Positions 10,138-21,887 of a DNA stretch of 64,000 bases are shown here, one piece after another. The DNA comes from Sistotremastrum niveocremeum HHB9708. Taxonomy: Eukaryota > Basidiomycota > Agaricomycetes > Sistotremastrales > Sistotremastraceae. Location of the stretch: the NCBI GenBank assembly GCA_001630475.1, contig KV419412.1:208867-272866 (forward strand). The letters are read 5' to 3'. The translations under genes were made by a program, and so were the position numbers. Positions within the stretch are counted from its first letter, which is position 1, and each line of letters starts with the position of its first letter. Below the pieces are notes generated by a model. That model was not told the DNA's origin. It was given only the letters and a program-made list of their open reading frames with translations, and searched no databases.

Positions 10138-12452
10138 TCACCAGTCTGGTTCGGAGTTCCAGCTCTCCTCAGAATCCGAGCCATAGACACGCCTTTCTCT
10201 CAAGGGGGAAGCAGAGCGCTTTGGAGCGCGAATCACGATGTTGGGGCTCAAAAATGGCTGACCCGCTAGATCACTCTCGGACAACATCACCTCGCCCGGA
10301 TATCTATGGCGAGCTTTGGGGACAGGCGAAACATCGGGTTCTTCGAATCTGCTTTCAAAATTATTACCCAGCTCAAAGCAGAAACCAAGGAGTTGTTGTG
10401 CCATATAGGCCTCAAAGACTGATTTCCCGGGTTCTGTAATCCAGCACGGGTGACAGGTGTCCAGATGTGACTTCTTTGTCTTGAATCCGGAATGAGAGCT
10501 TGGTAGCTGATAAGTACTCCTGGTGCCCTGTTGGATCGTGGTGAAGCCAGCGAAGGAGCGCTTGTTGGAAATGAGCTCTGAGAAGGGCATCCGAAGGTCG
10601 TACTGCGTCGTCACTCCAAGAATCGACTAATAGTCGACCACTTCCAGTGGCAGGAACGTCCCAGCGTCCGCAATCGATGAACTGAACGATACGATAATCA
10701 TCCTGATGGACAAAGTCAATGATGAAAAAGATCCTCTGGAGTCTGGAGTGCATCACGTACATCAACGTCGATAGAGAACCAATATGCATTGAAGATTTCG
10801 CAAGGCATGAAACTACATATGAATGAATTGGACGGTGACTGCAACAGCTGAGCGAATTGCTCAGCTGAATCGACTATTCCTGGGATGAGATCTTGAACCT
10901 CGAGATCTGCCCACTAGGCGCAAGTGATACATTGTGTCGTACGCTTTTCGTTCGAAGACTTACTCTAGAGGGTGCCATGAGGGGGAATAGCCTTGTGCAG
11001 AAAAAGTCATCTTCATCCTCATGTCGCGGATTGGGAATATCCCAGCCTGTGATTAAGCATCTCTCGTCTCTGCGACACACCTCTTCGAAAACTTCTTCAT
11101 CCTAAAGTATGAGGAGTCAGTCGCGTTGGACCATCCCCTCCTCCCCTTTCAAACGAAGTGTAGAAACGTGGAGAGGGTTCAGGTTATTGGCCGGACCTCC
11201 CACTGACGTCACGTCTCGGTGTAGACCGCCCTAATCCCCGCCAATGACATCAGGTCTCAGCTGCCTCACTAGTACGCGCTCGATTTTATCTGCTCGTCCT
11301 TTCTTTTGTCATTCTACTTCTCGTATTGACTGCCGTGTCAATTGCTGTTTCCAAGCGCGGCCCCCCTCTTCTTCTCTCTGTTTCCGTGACTTCTGGGTTA
11401 CATTTTCTGTCCACTCTATGCTTCTGTATTGCTTTCTTTGTCTGACCGACTAACCATGAAACCGCGGCTTTAAATTGGCCTCCAGCTTCGCGGGTGGTTG
11501 TCGTTTCACTCATCCACACTACATTGCCACTCGCTTTAATTATCCCCAGATGTACACATAATCGTCAAGAAGTGAAACATCATCTTTACTGGACGTCAGC
11601 GCAATTCATCAATGAATCATCATGGCTACTAGTACTACTCCGAGCCGCATCAGTTGAACAGTTTACCGTAACGGACTACTATATTTCATATTTCCACGTG
11701 AACGGCCTGGTCATGTTACATCCCGAAGTGACCTTTTCCAATCGAGTGGTTTTCTACGAGGACTGGGATCTCTTCAGGGAACTGGGCATGGGTGTCCCAG
11801 GCCGGGATCGCCAAGCGACGTAATTATGGATGTAAAAATGGAAAAGATAGTAAGGAAGGCGCCGCAAGCAGTATTCCATGTTCATGAATGATTGTCGATG
11901 GATGAATGAGAAAAAAATCGAGAGGAGGAGGGGACTGCTGGCGCCCCGCGCCGCTAACGATGCAACAATTTGTTTCTTCTCACGATACGACTCGGCCTGC
12001 TATGACGTATATTGATGAGACAGCGGTGGATTGGCACCTTCACTTTCCGTGCAGGCGACAAAATGACCAAATCTGTGTGGGGTTTGTGAGCGGAAACGTC
12101 TTGATGCGCAAGCAACGTGCCACCAGCCTTTGCTGATGATTTGGAAAGAGCCAGTTGGGAAGGTGGAATCAGATGTTGGAGCTATGCCATGGCCGTCTGG
12201 AAGACAACGGATAGACCAGTGTCCGTCCTCTGGAAGCAGATACAGCATCTTCAACCATCTATAAACGCTCCAGATTAAGAAACTTCCACGTTGTTCGAGG
12301 CCCGCTATGATTGATCCTTGTTCATCGACGAAGAGAATATTGCGTCGTTCATAATAGTGGTCTATTCTTGTGTCGAATTCGTCTTCAGATTCGTCTTCCT
12401 CAGCTGAGTCGTGAACACTGGGCTTGCGAGGGGCTACTGGGGTAGCTGGCAT
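10138..12452 (-). pseudogene. fungal HNH-nuclease-like protein, copy B, frameshifted and with an enlarged intron
   Basis: Tandem paralog of the 8.1-9.6 kb gene, same strand. It starts at the ATG at 12452 (MPATPVAPRKPSVHDSAEED) and keeps YERRNILFVDEQGSIIAGLEQ, VCRRDERCLITGWDIP, FFCTRLFPLMAPS, DDYRIVQFIDC and PSDALLRAHFQQALLRWL. The same two His positions are replaced, so the loss predates the duplication. Two differences stand out. The intron before DEEVFEEVCRRD, about 90 nt in copy A, is about 880 nt here. And at about 10448-10461, after KEVTSG, copy B has 14 nt where copy A has 7, shifting the frame: translation stops at 10412, while the homologous tail (PCWITEPGKSVFEAYMAQQL onward) continues in another frame to 10138. 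It could still make a shortened protein; hence broken or C-terminally truncated. Confidence 0.7.
11106..11980. other. about 880-bp insertion inside an intron of HNH-like copy B
   Basis: Absent from the same intron of copy A. The piece holds a promoter-like stretch and, on the plus strand, an open frame ending at the TAA at 11821-11823 (FTVTDYYISYFHVNGLVMLHPE... ELGMGVPGRDRQAT), opposite to the host gene; it has no good in-frame ATG near its 5' end, so it may be a 3' exon or a relic. An inverted pair TCCCCTCCTCC (11134-11144) / GGAGGAGGGGA (11924-11934) lies near both edges, but it is low-complexity and I see no target duplication. Could be a captured gene fragment, a DNA element, or a nested gene. 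Confidence 0.45.
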
Positions 12453-12639
12453 GTTCCCCTCGTTTCGTGTACATCAAGAAATAAATTGAGAAGCTAGGTC
12501 GACACAAACCAAGAGCCGCGCACGACAGTTGAAGTTGTTGGGGATAGATTGCCGTGGGAAGATGGGAGTCAAGCGCTGTTCGGCCAACCATCAGGAAACA
12601 CCCCCCCGAGGTGCGTAGCCCTACCATAGCTACTACACA
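12453..12639. other. promoter side of HNH-like copy B
   Basis: Short upstream region of a minus-strand gene, ending where the CATAGC-rich element begins. No gene. Confidence 0.35.
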
Positions 12640-13287
12640 TCGCTATGTAGCGACATGTAGATCCATAGCGCCCATAGACAAGTCGCGTTTATATAGCCGC
12701 CCGGTAGCCTCCCCATAGCTTCCCTATAGCATATCCGTAGAAACGTGTGAATCTCATTAGTTATATAGCATGCCGATAGTAGGACTGGTAACTGTGATTG
12801 CTTCGAGCTTTGATGCCATTGAGGAACGCACGAAAGGACTTTTTTTTTAAAAAATGTATATTCAAACTACGAGGCGATATTCTACATTTGATGAAACATT
12901 GCTATCTGAAGCTGATCTGAGTGTCTGGAGGCCACAACATACTCAATAGTCGTAATCTCATTGTAGTAATGTAGTAATGTACGTTGTCCGCATGACAGTC
13001 TAGTAAATGTTATCCTTTTCTCCAGATGCATTCTCTACTGACAACCGAACACCTTCCAGAGCCTCGAAACCTTCAAGTTACTTAATATCACACATTTCCT
13101 ATGCATCGCCACCCGGAAGCTATACGGATCTATCAGCGGTTTCCGGGCTGGTGCTGCTATGGGCCTGCTATCAGTCGGCTATGGGAATGCTATGGGTCTG
13201 TGTGGGCTCAAACAATTTTTCATAGCGCTACAAGAAGCTACGGCTGAACTATCAGATCTCTCTCGACCCTTCGCATCTACATAGCGA
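12640..13287. mobile_element. putative small non-autonomous DNA element with inverted CATAGC/GCTATG end repeats
   Basis: The left side carries repeated CCATAGC units (12624-12630, 12663-12669, 12713-12719) and related ATAGC words; the right side carries the reverse complement GCTATGG (13156-13162, 13178-13184, 13189-13195). An 11-bp inverted pair TCGCTATGTAG / CTACATAGCGA lies at 12640-12650 and 13277-13287. The left copy is part of a small hairpin, CGCTA-TG-TAGCG. Clusters of subterminal repeats pointing inward are usual for MITE-like elements. No target duplication is clear and the true ends could lie slightly outside (similar words begin near 12614). No coding capacity. Confidence 0.45.
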
Positions 13288-15116
13288 CTTCCACTTCCAA
13301 GGGCCGTTTCCTGATGACTCGTTCAAGTTGCGAATTCGTTTACAGTAGTACATGGACGACTCTCGCAGACAATACGTCGCGTTCGACTGGCTGTGTTCGT
13401 TTCGAGTTTGACTATTCGGTGACTTGTTCATTATTGCGACAGAGGCTGCTAGTGTGAAGCTTGCTTACTACGTACTCAACAGGCTGCTTTCGATTGCTTT
13501 AGCCGCTTTCACTGTCAAGTTGTTGGCACACGTATTGAGGCTCAGGCTGAATAGTAGCCACAAGTGAAGAGGGACACAGACACTTGCACATAGTTATTCG
13601 CCATAACACTAGTAGTCTTGAAGAGACATCTGCAAGGTTGAATTTTTTCGGGATATCGCGGCATCACCCCCAAGCTTCTCCTGGTTCTTGCGCTTCTGAG
13701 CTGCTTCTGAGCGACAATACTCGAGATCAATCTCGGCGTATTGTAAAAATTTCTGTTCGCGAAGGCTTTCTCTTTCTCTTGAAATGCAAGCTAGCAACCA
13801 GTTTTCCGAACTTTGGTGTTTTGCAGCCCGTTGCCGGTCTCTCTTTGTCTTGAGGTCTGAACCTGGTCCAATGCTGTGGATCCGAAATGTCGTGGCACAG
13901 TCGTACTATCTCACAGCGGAGGTGAGGATCCGTTGCCCATCGCCGCGGCGTTGTCTCAGCAACTCAGGACTGCATGATCGACATTCTTATAGCCTCAAGT
14001 CCTGTACCCAGGAAATACTGATTCAGTCATTCTCTTGGATCAGATAAAGAACGAAAAAAGAAGAAATTGTGTCAGATTCAGCTGTCGCAGATTCAGACCG
14101 TGCTTCAAGACACAAGGCACGTCTATTCGGGCCCCTCTCAGTGCAGACCGCACAGCAGTGACGAATTATTTAGGGGTCTTGGTGTGTGGTCTTTTGTCTC
14201 CGAGTTCTCGAGTCGTACGATTGGATCTATCAGCTGAAAAGGTGCTCGACCTGAAACAAAGCTACAGGAACCGAATATATTGGAACAAAGAATCCCCCGG
14301 GCCACCACAAATATCAATTTCATAAAAGACCCTTTTCTTGTTGCTGCATCTCAGTCACGATCTGTCAACTCAGGCACTGACACCAAGTGGCACAGACGAC
14401 AGGCGTGAGAGGAGTGGCGCGAGCGGAGCAAAATGGTGCTTCCATAATCCGGGTCGTCACCCATGCCGGATTGCCTATTGTTCCTGCTGAGTTCCCACCG
14501 ACTTCCCTGAGAAATCTAACGAAACAAGGTTTATGTTCCGGCATTTCGCTTGCGATATATGTCCTCGACGATAAGCTTTTTGACTTCCGGCGTTCCTTGA
14601 TGTCTCACCGTCTCGACCCCTGCCTACGCTGTCTTCGCCTTCTCACTAATACCGTCGAATAGAAGTCTCGTCTCTTTGCAATGGACATATTCAGGAGCAG
14701 ACGAATGCTCACAGGTTTCTCTTCACCAAATTGTTGTGAAAAGCAACCAGGATTCTTCTTGTTGTGAGGTGTAGGACCCTGTTACTCGGCCATCAATAAT
14801 ATATTCACGTAGACATGATAAAGCAAGCGACGACAAAGAATAAATCACCGAGCCCGGTGGATCAACGCTGTACCTTCCATAAGCAGAGACACCAGACCAG
14901 AGACATGGCGCGACAAAATTCGATCGTAGCCTCGCGTAACATCCACAAAACCGCGGCTGCGAGATCTACAGATTGGACCCACTTTGGACCCCTCTTCTGA
15001 GCTTCTAGCTTCGTTTCGAGGGTTAGGCTGGATAGCCGATATTCAGGGAGAGAACAAAGTTGATGTTTGAATTTTTGAGAGCACGGTCACGAGGTCTTGT
15101 TTTGTTGACTGTCTCG
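13288..15116. other. unassigned 1.8-kb stretch upstream of the C2H2 gene
   Basis: Only short frames. A minus-strand frame at 13609-13797 is hydrophilic and coiled-coil-like (REQKFLQYAEIDLEYCRSEA) and may be a gene relic, but it has no partner exons that I can connect. The right end is the promoter of the gene at 15169. Confidence 0.4.
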
Positions 15117-15124
15117 TATATAAG
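15117..15124 (+). promoter_or_regulatory. TATA box of the C2H2 transcription factor gene
   Basis: TATATAAG lies 45 nt before the ATG at 15169. The spacing implies a very short leader. Position and sequence only. Confidence 0.5.
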
Positions 15125-15168
15125 ATGGTGGCTTGAAGCCACTTATAATTCTTCATCTCGAGCTCCCC

Positions 15169-17020
15169 ATGGAATTCTACACTTTTGATCCCGTCGATAC
15201 AGCACTCGCTGGTCCCAGCACGTCTGAACACTCGGTCTTCCCCTCCTCGTCGAACTTGGAACAACACGGAACTTTGTTCGTCCTATTTGTATATTCCTTT
15301 CTACCTTGTCTGACATTTCATTTGTAGGGATTTCGACTCGTATCTTGACTATCTTTACCCTACAAATGCAGCGTCAACTTCCTACACCCCTCCTCCTTTC
15401 CCATCGTCTTCAGCACAAGGTACTGGTTTCGCCTCCGAACACTTCTATCCCGACTACCTGGGAGACATATTCGGCGTTCAAGAGCTTTCCGGGTTGAGCC
15501 AGGACTATGTGAACTATGACGGTCACTTGGCCGGGGGCTCGACATCGGAGCTCCAAAACACGAATATTCCTTCGGTAAGTTCGGTCTAGATAGCTCGCCT
15601 CATCCGTGCGGCGCATGCTGACGGTATCATACCGTATCCCACAGACGCGCTGGTTAGGCACAACTGGGACACGAAACTCCGACAGCACGTCGGCTCGCAT
15701 CGGATTTTCCACTCAATCCGACCACGGCTTCTACCACCACCCTCCGGCAACAGACGCATACTTCAACGACTTCATGCCAGCGAGTTTTCCCACTCATGCC
15801 GTCGGTGTCGATCCGAATGCGTTACATCCGGCTCAGCCCTCTTCGACGTCATCGCCACTATCGTCAGTCTCGGAAACTGACACGACGATGCTCTTGGACT
15901 TCTATGAGCCACCCATGAAACCTCTTGCCACTCAACTCTCGCAACCTATCATTACAACTCTCGCGGATGAGACGCACTCACTTTCGAGATCTTCGACCTT
16001 GACGGCTTGTTCGTCGATGTACGATGATATGGGTTTGGGCGGAGGGATCAGCGTGTCTATGAGTGGCATGAGCGCGTCGGGGTCTACGAGGACTCTCAAA
16101 CGAGAGACAGCCTCGGACTTCCCGGATATTCAGATTCCTACATTGTCAACAGTCTCGAGCGAGGAGATCGAAATGCCACTCACCCATACCACGCCCTCTT
16201 CATCCATTGAGTTCACTCAAGAGATGTTCACCGAATGGGCTTGGAAGAAACATCTCACGACGAAAGGAAAACCCGTTTCCCTTTCCGGCGTGAAAGAATA
16301 CCACACTTTCAAACCGACAGATTACGAATCCGATCTTATCTCCTCCCACACCATCTCTCCCATCCCGCCGATCCTCACTATCATATCCCGCGCTGATCCT
16401 CTCTGTCCCTGGAGAAAGCGAAAAGTGGACCAGGAAACAGGCGAAGTGACGTTTGAGGAATGCAAGCGCAAACCAAAGGCCGCAGGGGACTGGGCGAGAC
16501 ATTTCCAGTCGCATCTTAAGGATCTGGTGGGGAAGACTATGGAGTTTGAGTGTCCAGTCTGTGGGAAAGGGTTTGCCAGGTATGATTCGTTCAAGAGGCA
16601 TGCGATGCCGAAGTCGAGAGGGAAGCAGAAGCCCGAACCGACGGCGAAGACGAAGAGCAAGACGATCGCTCAGATTCCGGGGAGCAAAGGCAAAGGCAAA
16701 GCGAAGCGAGACATTCTCGGCAATAAGCCATTGGTCTCGGGTGCCTCGATGAGCCGCTCGAGACGTGGCAAGCTGAAAGAGGAATACTCAGATGACGGCG
16801 ATGACGACGTCGATGAATTTATGGAAGACTCACTGCCAGTTGCATCAACGAGCAAGACATCCACCCGGGGAAGACCAGCACAGCCATCTTGTGGTGCTTT
16901 CGCGCCCTTGGCTGAGATTCCAATCGCTGACTGGAGAGAGACCTTCTTCCCGTAAGTCTACTTCTCTCGGTGATTGTCTTCTTGAGCTCATCTCTGCGCT
17001 ACAGGGGCCGTAGTACATAA
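15169..17020 (+). CDS. C2H2-like zinc-finger transcription factor
   Basis: Exons 15169-15275, 15328 to about 15573, 15645-16951 and 17001 or so to 17020 fit. The N-terminal half is Ser/Thr/Pro-rich and acidic (FDSYLDYLYP, DYLGDIFGVQELSG), as in activation domains. Near the C-terminus a first finger-like unit has CPW then CKRK..GDWARHFQSHL (wide Cys spacing, then H-x3-H), and a second has FECPVCGKGFARYDSFKRHA, a standard C-x2-C-x12-H half whose second His is not at the usual place (next residues MPKSRGKQ). A Lys-rich patch and acidic SDDGDDDVDEF follow. The strong GTAAGT donor at 16952 and the CTACAG acceptor ending 17004 give an end FFPGRST; without splicing it would end two residues after FF. 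Nuclear DNA-binding role is well supported; the target is unknown. Confidence 0.8.
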
Positions 17021-17807
17021 GATCACAGCGATGTTTCTCCTGTGGTCCTTTGACTTGTGACGAATTTACGATCCTAATGACTTGACTAACCTGTATAAAG
17101 CTTACACTGCACTGTTGTTGACTTACTTTTATTCCTTAATGTTATTACGTCCCGGACATTCATCGACTTCCATCGTGATAGAGATGACGCCGACAGGATC
17201 AGCCATCCGGGTTGAATAATGCGAAAGACGAGAACGAAAGGGGTTGGCCGCAGAAATGATGGAAGTAGGCGATTTATGTGGTTGATTCAACCCCATCCAA
17301 ACCGGAATTATGACTCGATTTGGACCTGCAAAGCCGGAGTGATGAGCTCGTTCATCTGGTGCATGAATATCTGATGCATTTACCTATGGCACTTTCACTG
17401 GGAGCTTCAGACAGTCCTTATACAGTGATAGCGAGGTCTAGATATCGATCTGAATAGATCTTTATGATTAGTGCCGATTTTCAATTTCAGAGATATAGCG
17501 TACCTCGCCGACATCACAACCTCTACCTCCATCGCCGAGATAAATATCATTTAGACTTATCAAAAAATCAAACACGAGGACTAAGACTGAAATTTAGCAG
17601 TCAGATTGAGGCCTCATGTTCTTCATCTCCAACATTGTGATGATGATCCGCTTTCATCGACGACCGTTCAGACTGCCGGATTCAACGAGGCTCCTTGACA
17701 GACCGTGGATATTGAACCCTTGACCCATCAGGAGTGATCGGACGAATAGAATATATAGTTCTTGGAGGTGGAGGAGGTAGCAGAGAGCGTCGAGGTCGGA
17801 TTCCGGA
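17021..17807. other. intergenic between the C2H2 gene and ATG15
   Basis: Contains the 3' end of the C2H2 gene and the ATG15 promoter. No convincing gene; an AT-rich patch runs about 17440-17600. Confidence 0.45.
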
Positions 17808-19785
17808 ATGCTTCCACTGCAGCTGGCGCCGCCGTCTCCTGTTTTGAAGTTGAAGCTTCCGCATACGCTCATTCTTGTTCTTCTCATTCTTATCTTCGAG
17901 ACATCCTTGACTACAGCAAGTATTAATAACGAGAATAATGACAACCCAAAGTTATATTCAAATCAAGCTCAACATCCCTTCACCGTCCCCCAACCTCACT
18001 CATCTTCTAGCCTAAATCCAAATGATAATGCTAATGCGAAACCCTTGAGGTTTAGACTGAAACATATACACGCCACGACCTCTGATGCACGTACAATACT
18101 CCACGATGTCCCACCCGCAGAGAAGCTCTCGTCGTCGGCGTCCTCATTCAGCTCATTTCTAGCACCATCTTCACCTCTTCAAACACAATCTCAAACAGTT
18201 TACAAAGCCCTCACTTACCCTTCACATGGGTCCCCACTTGAATCAAATGAAAGTCCCGCGCTCGACTGGACGCCCCACGATGTCCCAGGCCCGAATATAA
18301 CGTCCAGATTGACAGTCCTCGAACTGGCTAAAATGGCTGGAAATGCATATTTCAAAGAAGGAGAGAGAGGGTGGTACAATCTCCCTCCCAAGGGCAAGTG
18401 GAATGTAAGTCCCTCCTCTCTCTTCTCATATAATTTTTTTACTGATTTCTGGTTAGGAGACGAAGTTTGGATGGGTGGCTGAGGATGGTGGCTTTAGAGG
18501 ACATGTGTTCGTCTCTGAACTCGAGCCTCAGGGAGATGAAGACGACATCAGCGAAGCTGATGGCGCAACTTCGACCAATACGAGTGTGGTCGTCATCTCA
18601 ATCCAAGGACCTACATCAGCTCCATTCGACCACTTCTACGCATCCACATCAGACCTTACCTCAAACCACACCTCCGATTCCTTCGCTTTCAACAGACACA
18701 CCAGCTCTTCCGCTAACAATATCGATTCTAATCAAATCCACGCCGCACCCTATCCACCCGACAAACTCAACGCAAACCTCCTCCATTCCTGCTGCTGCGC
18801 CCGCATCTCCGGAGCTTGGCGTCCTGTCTGCGACTGTTATCTCGGTCCAGGTGGAGGTCGTGGAGATGGGTATAGATATAAATGCGAGACGCAGTGTTTG
18901 GAGGATGCCCTCGCCCCGCCGCCGCCCCCTGAAGACGAAGAGAAGGAAGAGGCTCCGTTGTTCTATGAGCGTGGCGTGGTGAGCTGTCAATTTTTTGTCT
19001 CATCTTCGTCTTCCCGAACTAACGTTGAGAGTACGTAGAATCTATATAACAATATCACTCACCTTTATCCGAATTCTACGATCTGGATAATCGGTACTCC
19101 CGCTCTCCTGAGTTATCGCTCCAAAACTAACGAATGTAACAAAGGACACTCGACAGGAGGTTCCTTAGCCTCCCTCCTCGGTCTTACATTCGGAGCACCA
19201 GTCGTAGCATTCGAAGCTCCAGGAGAAGCTATAGCTGCCCAGCGACTTCATCTCGCTATGCCCGTACGCTGCCGTTATGACACTCTTCATATCTCTACTA
19301 ATGACGGTCCGTGAGCAGCCCTCGACGCAACACATCACTCATTTCTATCATACCGCCGATCCGGTACCTACTGCTCAATGTACAGGTCCTGGATCAGCAT
19401 GTTGGATTGGCGGATTCGCTTTCGAGACGCGGTATGTCCTCTTCTCACCCCTTCCCTTCCTTTGTCAGCTGTTCTTGACTTGTTGATCTGAAACTGAACG
19501 ATAGGTGCCACCTCGGCAAATCCTCAATCTTCGACACAGCCCGCGTCCTCTCCTGGCGTCTAGGTCTATGGAATCATGCCATCTCAGCTCTGATAAATGG
19601 GGTTCTGAGCCGCGAGTTTCCTAAGGGCACATGGGATGACGATCCTGGTGATGGGGATAAGGGAGGGGAGCTGCCAGTTGCGAGGAGCGAAGACGGTTGT
19701 AATGTACGTCTCTTTCTCCTTGTTCTGTGAGGCAAGGACTGATTTGGGCTTTGTACAGGATTGTTCGGAGTGGGAATACGTCTAA
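17808..19785 (+). CDS. ATG15: autophagy-related phospholipase/lipase Atg15
   Basis: Vacuolar lipase that breaks down autophagic and multivesicular bodies. Seven exons: 17808-18404, 18457-18978, 19039-19093, 19145-19263, 19319-19431, 19505-19703, 19759-19785; all phases agree, giving 543 residues. A single N-terminal hydrophobic segment (LILVLLILIFETSLTTA) is the type II signal anchor of the family. Then come LTVLELAKMAGNAYF, FGWVAEDGGFRGHVFV, VVVISIQGPTSAP, NANLLHSCCCARISGAW..VCDCY, LYNNITHLYPNSTIWIIGHS, and LASLLGLTFGAPVVAFEAPGE. The nucleophile elbow is GHSTGG (usually GHSLGG); the catalytic Asp lies in FYHTADPVP and the His region in RCHLGKS. The N-terminal part before the lipase fold is longer and more Ser-rich than in yeast. 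All core motifs are present. Confidence 0.93.
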
Positions 19786-20340
19786 TTTCCCTTCACTTGC
19801 ATCGAGTGCGACCGTAGCGTCAAGTCGAGCTCCAATCACGTTTACACCTTCAGTCATCATCTATCGTCCGGTGGACCTCTTCATTCATTCAGCCCTGTAT
19901 ATCGTTTGCCTTACACGCTTTCATCGCCCTTGCATTCCTCGCTGTCGATATATTCATACACGTCCTTTTGCATTGTAAAATACTCCATGTCATCATTGCA
20001 TATAAGTTACACATACAATGACTCTACTTCGCTCTAAGATTGTGGACTCTTCACGAGCAAAGATTAAAAGCTTGAAATGTAGTACTATGACACTAATATG
20101 CCATCTTAGACGTTATGTGTATGTTAGAGGTCGGTAGCAGCTCGTCAACGTATTCCCCATCGCTTTCTACAATTCCTATTCCTCATCCACATCCAAGCCT
20201 ATCTTCGAGCTGCTTGTCCCTCTGCCCGGATACTGCGCCCCGCCCGTCCGTCCCCTCTTCTACCATCCATCGCTCCTACAATTCGCCAATACAAGACGAA
20301 GGAAGCTTAAGAGGGTCATAACAGACACCCCAATCTATAT
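19786..20340. other. convergent 3' region of ATG15 and TSC13
   Basis: The two genes end toward each other. No gene seen. Confidence 0.45.
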
Positions 20341-21743
20341 TTAAAATATAAATGGCACAAGGACTTTCCGTCCTCTAGGATATTTATCTCCGAATTCGCG
20401 TTTATAAGATTTATGTTTCTTGATAGCCCACAGCGCCATCTGTGTTGTCGATACGACCAGGAAGAGGAGTGCTGCAATGATCATCGTCAGCTGTGCTGGT
20501 GGTATACTTGCAAATAAGGAACATACCGCTGTAACTGAAAGTTCCGGCCCAAATAGCACCCCAAGCAAGAATCTCCGTCAGATAATTCGGACAGCTCACG
20601 AGCTCGAAGAGGAAACCGCGAGGGATGGCGCGAGTTGTGGTATTGGCTGGTCGGAGGGAACGGAGGATTAGATGCGTTTGGAGGTTTGAGAGTTCGGCGA
20701 GCTGGGTAGGGCGTCAGTGTAAATCCAATTGGAGGAAATGGGATATGGAGGTGCGGCTTACGACGAATGATACGCCTATGGCTCCTAGGAAGAGAGTGTT
20801 ATCTCTCAATGTGCCTTGTAGAGCTTCGGCGGAGTATGCGGGGCGATAGATGGATAATGCGAGGAGGACACCTATAGAGCGACGACGCATCAGTCCTTTC
20901 ACTCGACGACGGCGAAAGACGAAGGGTGGGACGAACCGGAGAGAAGCCAGTAGTGTGCTGAGCTGAGGCACGTACGTCAGATGGGTGAAGGGAATGAGAA
21001 GATGGAGGGGGGACGTACTTTTTGAAAACGTTCGTGAAGGGCATCGTAGCGTGTGAGAACCGGTGAACGCTACATCCCCATCAGCCTCCATCTCTACACA
21101 GTCAAACGAGCAGGAAACTTACAACACCGTTTCAAACTCCCGTTTCACGAAGTGTCCGAGAACAAGATAATAAACCAACCTACCCACATCCCCGTCAGCT
21201 CATCCCATGTCTCAAACACAAAGTCGAAGAACGAAGACGTACGTCTGTAATCTTGAATACTCGTAAGATCCCCATGCCCAGCTGGCGGTCGAAAGGTGAT
21301 AGATCAACGGATGGATAATTAGCGGTCCACCCTGTTCACTCGTCGTCAGCGTCAGCTTCCAAGGCAAGGAGGGAGGCCGCACGTATTCGATTAAGAAGAC
21401 TGTTCGCCAGCCGATTTGTGGTCCTAGATCCTTATAATACAGCTTCCCGTCATCTCCAATCTTCAGCTCTGAAAGACTCTGATCGTCTTCTAATGCCTTC
21501 CCCGAATCGTCTTTCGAGATCTTCTGGCGCGTCGGGTGTAACTACATTTAACCCAACAATCAGCTATCTAATCGCCGCGAAATAGACGGGATGAGGTACC
21601 TTTTTCTTGGCTTGCAGTGCAAGTTTCACGTCTTGTATTTTTATTTCTGAAGCTGGCTTCGAGAACGAGAGGACGATGGGGGCTTTTGGTTTCGATGCGC
21701 TTTTCTTGCTCTTGGAGGAGGGGAGGAGTGTTATTGACACCAT
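20341..21743 (-). CDS. TSC13: very-long-chain trans-2-enoyl-CoA reductase (Tsc13)
   Basis: ER membrane enzyme that carries out the last, NADPH-dependent step of very-long-chain fatty-acid elongation, feeding sphingolipids. ATG at 21743 (MVSITLLPSSKSKKSASKP). The N-terminal ubiquitin-like part contains ASEIKIQDVKLALQAKKK and LHPTRQKISKDDSGK, then LYYKDLGPQIGWRTVFL and GPLIIHPLIY as in all Tsc13/TER proteins. The diagnostic run KREFETVFVHRFSHATMPF leads into NVFKNSAHYWLLSG, nearly the same as yeast Tsc13. The steroid-reductase-like core has LRSLRPANTTTRAIPRGFLF, ELVSCPNYLTEILAWGAIW, and the end YKREFGDKYPRGRKVLVPF, including the conserved Y and the FxxxYP.GRK tail. Six or more short introns, all phase-compatible where checked. 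Complete. Confidence 0.93.
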
Positions 21744-21887
21744 CTTCGGTGTGTCGAGCTTAGAGAACGACGAAGTGTTCCGGGGATTACTAGCACAGAA
21801 CGCTACTGCTACTGGCCTGGTTGGGGATGAGGATGGGGTAAGAGCCTGAACTGAGCTGAGTCGCTATAACTTAGGCGCTCGAACGAC

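Noticed and set aside
13609-13797. Coiled-coil-like minus-strand frame
   Set aside because: Only 60 residues, no connecting exons, no known family.
16200-16660. Minus-strand frames over the C2H2 gene
   Set aside because: Shadows of the real plus-strand gene.
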